This document shows positions 21,145-23,104 of a stretch of 23,104 bases of DNA, one piece after another. Location of the stretch: NCBI GenBank assembly GCA_024277955.1, contig JAJRUE010000106.1, positions 1-23,104 on the forward strand, written 5' to 3'. The notes under the pieces are model-generated. The model was not told the origin of the DNA, did no database searches, and saw only the letters and a program-made list of their open reading frames with translations. The position numbers and the translations under genes are program-made. This stretch comes from Alphaproteobacteria bacterium (GTDB taxonomy: Bacteria; Pseudomonadota; Alphaproteobacteria; Rhodobacterales; Rhodobacteraceae). The first letter of the stretch is position 1. Each line of letters opens with the position of its first letter.

Positions 21145-22076
21145 GCGCGCCGCGCGATCATGGCGGCGGACTGGACGCGGCGATCGCGCGCCACGGCGGG
21201 GCGCGGGCGGACTGGATCGATCTTTCGACCGGCATCAACCCGCAGCCCTACCCGCTGCCGCCCCTGTCCGACGACAGCTGGCGGGCGCTGCCCGACCGGG
21301 GCGCGTTCGACCGGCTGGAACGGGCGGCGCGCGCATTCTGGCGCCTGCCGGACGAGGCCGCGATTCTGGCGGCGCCGGGGGCTTCGGCGCTGATCGCCCG
21401 GCTGCCCGCGGTGCTGCCGGGCCGCAAGGTGGACATCCCCGGCCCCACCTATAACGAACACGCCGCCGCCTTTCGCGCAGCCGGGTGGGAGCTCGGCCGG
21501 GCTGGCGCGGATCTGCGCGTGCTGGTGCATCCGAACAACCCCGATGGCAGGCTCTGGCAGGCGGCGGATATCGAAACGACCTCCTGCGTCATCGATGAAA
21601 GCTTTTGCGATGTGGCCCCCGACAGGTCCCTGGTGCGGCTGACCGGCAGGCCCGATGTGCTGGTGCTCAAGAGCTTTGGCAAGTTCTGGGGGCTGGCCGG
21701 GCTGCGGCTGGGCTTTGCGATTGGCGACCGGCGCACGATCGCCCGGCTGGCCGAGATGCTTGGCCCCTGGGCGGTCTCTGGCCCGGCGCTGGAAATCGCC
21801 ACCGCCGCGCTGACGGACCGGGACTGGGCCGACCGGACGCGCGCGCGCCTGGCGGTCGATGCCGACCGGCTGGACCGGCTGATGACGCGCGCCGGCGCGC
21901 GGACGCTGGGCGGCACCACGCTGTTTCGGCTTTACGAGGTCCAAGACGCCGCCCGCTGGCAAGCCCGGCTGGCGGACGCCCGGATCTGGAGCCGGATCTT
22001 TCCCTATTCGAAAACCTGGCTGCGGCTGGGCCTGCCCGCCGGCGGCGGCTGGGCCCGGCTCGAGGCGGCGCTGTGA
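21141..22076 (+). CDS. cobC: Threonine-phosphate decarboxylase / cobyrinate aminopropanol-arm enzyme
   Basis: PLP-dependent aminotransferase-fold enzyme making (R)-1-amino-2-propanol phosphate (the arm of cobalamin) from threonine phosphate; called CobD in Salmonella. It is 311 residues, slightly short but complete. The family start MSAPRDHGGGLDAAIARHGG and WIDLSTGINPQPYPLP are present. PLP landmarks are PTYNEHAAAF, LVHPNNPDGRLW, CVIDESFCDVAP (Asp about 152) and VLKSFGKFWGLAGLRLGFAIG with Schiff-base Lys about 181, then a C-terminal IFPYSKTWLRLGLP with the carboxylate-binding Arg. The ATG overlaps the DUF1636 stop (ATGA), and its stop overlaps the cobD GTG (GTGA), so the three are translated as a unit. 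Confidence 0.94.
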   Translation: MSAPRDHGGGLDAAIARHGGARADWIDLSTGINPQPYPLPPLSDDSWRALPDRGAFDRLERAARAFWRLPDEAAILAAPGASALIARLPAVLPGRKVDIPGPTYNEHAAAFRAAGWELGRAGADLRVLVHPNNPDGRLWQAADIETTSCVIDESFCDVAPDRSLVRLTGRPDVLVLKSFGKFWGLAGLRLGFAIGDRRTIARLAEMLGPWAVSGPALEIATAALTDRDWADRTRARLAVDADRLDRLMTRAGARTLGGTTLFRLYEVQDAARWQARLADARIWSRIFPYSKTWLRLGLPAGGGWARLEAAL

Positions 22077-22987
22077 GCCATGCCGCGATCCTGGCGCTGG
22101 CGCTGCTGCTGGACGCCTGGCTGGGGGAACCGGGCTGGCTCTGGTCGCGCGTGCCGCATCCGGCGGTGCTGATCGGGCGGCTGATCGATCGGCTGGACCG
22201 GGCCCTGAACCGCGGCGGCGCGCGGCGCGCCAGAGGGGGGGCGGTGGCGGCGATCCTGCTGATCGGCGGCGGGCTGGCCGGCTGGGCGGTGGCCCAGTTG
22301 CCGGGCGGAGCAATCCTTGAAACCCTGCTGGGCGCGATCCTGCTGGCGCAAAGATCGCTGGTCGATCACGTGCGCGCGGTGGCCGACGGGCTGCGCATGT
22401 CGCTGGCCCAGGGGCGCCGGGCGGTGGCGCGCATCGTCGGGCGCGACACCGCGCAGATGGACGCCCCGGCGATCGCGCGCGCCAGCATCGAAAGCGCGGC
22501 CGAAAACTTTTCCGACGGGGTGGTCGCGCCGGCCTTCTGGTTCCTGTTGCTGGGGTTGCCGGGGATGCTGGCATACAAGGCGATCAACACCGCCGACAGC
22601 ATGATCGGCTACCGGACCGACCGCTACCGCGACTTTGGCTGGGCCGTGGCGCGGCTGGATGATGCGCTGAACTGGCTGCCCGCCCGCCTCAGCGCGGCGC
22701 TGATCGCGCTGGCCCATCTGCGGCTGGACGCCTGGCCCGCCATCCGCCGCGACGCGCCGCTGCACCGGTCGCCCAATGCCGGCCGGCCGGAAGCGGCGAT
22801 GGCGGTTTCGCTGGACGTGTCGCTGGCCGGTCCGCGCAGCTACGACGGGCAGCTTAGCGATTTCCCCTGGGTTCACGCGCAGGGCGAACGAATGCCCGGG
22901 CCGGGGCATGTGGACCGGGCGGTGCGGGCGCTGTGGCGGGCCTGGGGGCTGGGCCTTGTCCTAGTGCTGGCGCTGGCGGTTGCCTGA
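22073..22987 (+). CDS. cobD: Adenosylcobinamide-phosphate synthase (cobinamide arm-attaching membrane protein)
   Basis: Inner-membrane enzyme (CbiB in Salmonella) that attaches the aminopropanol arm to adenosylcobyrate. It is 304 residues with several hydrophobic segments: about 4-14, 60-80, 82-95, 157-172 and the C-terminal 287-304. Motifs are LLLDAWLGEPGWLWSRVPHPAVLIGRLI, RIVGRDTAQMDAPAIARASIESAAENFSDGVVAPAFWFLLLGLPGMLAYKAINTADSMIGYRTDRY, and near the end PNAGRPEAAMAVSL. All of these are characteristic of CobD/CbiB. The start is GTG 22073, overlapping the cobC stop; a nearby ATG at 22080 is out of frame. It is last in the plus-strand cob arm, followed by 45 nt and the next gene. Confidence 0.95.
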   Translation: MSHAAILALALLLDAWLGEPGWLWSRVPHPAVLIGRLIDRLDRALNRGGARRARGGAVAAILLIGGGLAGWAVAQLPGGAILETLLGAILLAQRSLVDHVRAVADGLRMSLAQGRRAVARIVGRDTAQMDAPAIARASIESAAENFSDGVVAPAFWFLLLGLPGMLAYKAINTADSMIGYRTDRYRDFGWAVARLDDALNWLPARLSAALIALAHLRLDAWPAIRRDAPLHRSPNAGRPEAAMAVSLDVSLAGPRSYDGQLSDFPWVHAQGERMPGPGHVDRAVRALWRAWGLGLVLVLALAVA

Positions 22988-23022
22988 CCGGCGCATCCTG
23001 CTAACCTGCCCCGGATATTTCC

Positions 23023-23104
23023 AGGAGGTTCCATGCGTTTTTTCAAGATTGCCCTGACCATCGCAGCCCTGGCCGCCACGCCGGTTTCGGCCCAGGTCGC
23101 CTGC
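23023..23104 (+). CDS. Secreted protein, N-terminal fragment at window edge
   Basis: An AGGAGG ribosome-binding site (23023-23028) lies four bases before an ATG at 23033; the coding part is 23033-23104, 24 codons open to the window end. The sequence is a textbook Sec signal peptide: a basic start MRFFK, a hydrophobic core and APVSA-like cleavage (TPVSA before Gln), then VAC. The mature protein begins with Gln-Val-Ala-Cys. In Rhodobacteraceae a lytic murein transglycosylase with this kind of start often follows cobD, so that is my guess, but too little is visible to support it from sequence. Confidence 0.7.

Noticed and set aside
1..23104. tRNA, rRNA, CRISPR, insertion sequence or prophage genes
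   Set aside because: Read through for tRNA-like arms, regularly spaced repeats, transposase motifs and phage structural genes; nothing supportable was found. The only repeated unit is the 35-nt element with three copies.

Overview
This window is a GC-rich chromosomal stretch from an alphaproteobacterium, most likely Rhodobacteraceae. Four things point there: the gene order rpoZ-rsh-DUF2062-pdxJ-acpS-lepB, the strong G/C third-position bias, a CtrA-type TTAA-N7-TTAA box, and cobalamin genes arranged and fused as in that family. I see no tRNA, rRNA, CRISPR array, insertion sequence or prophage. Almost all the DNA is coding, and most gene pairs overlap by ATGA/GTGA or have short gaps.

Regions. 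(1) 1-4855, minus strand: a housekeeping operon reading rpoZ (RNA polymerase omega), rsh ((p)ppGpp synthetase/hydrolase), a DUF2062 membrane protein, pdxJ (vitamin B6), acpS (holo-ACP synthase) and lepB (signal peptidase I, cut by the window edge). folK (folate) lies just upstream at 4954-5571. (2) 5665-8388, plus strand: a NYN-domain protein, ispH (isoprenoids), a class I SAM methyltransferase and rnhA, the last three overlapping or nearly so. (3) 8404-10733, minus strand: a small YeaQ/GlsB-type membrane protein, then def, a def-like paralogue and fmt, which form an ATGA-coupled N-formylmethionine module. The def paralogue has lost the catalytic Glu of the HExxH metal site. (4) 10818-12438: a PatB/MalY-type C-S lyase (plus) converging on a small unrecognised protein (minus).

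(5) 12541-18910, minus strand: a corrin-ring operon reading cbiX, cobH, cobL, cobI, a cbiG-cobJ fusion and cobM. The CbiX has a long Cys- and His-rich tail. Three copies of a 35-nt repeat sit in this operon, each ending 5-7 nt before a plausible start codon (cobH, cobI, cobM). (6) 19215-20563: a glutathionyl-hydroquinone reductase (plus) and a stand-alone receiver protein with degenerate acidic and lysine positions (minus), the latter preceded by a full CtrA box. (7) 20764-22987, plus strand: a DUF1636 Cys-rich protein, cobC and cobD, coupled by ATGA/GTGA overlaps, covering the late (aminopropanol/adenosylcobinamide) steps of cobalamin synthesis. A secreted protein begins at 23033 and runs off the end.

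The cobalamin genes are thus split into two divergent arms around an unrelated GST/receiver pair. The methyltransferases, mutase and ring-contraction genes present fit either the early-cobalt or the oxygen-dependent route. The presence of CbiX and CbiG, and the absence here of CobG/CobZ, CobF, CobK, CbiD and CobN, leave the actual route open. Most of the window is ordinary core metabolism. The parts most worth a second look are the 35-nt repeat cassette, the catalytically altered deformylase paralogue and the CtrA-linked atypical receiver.
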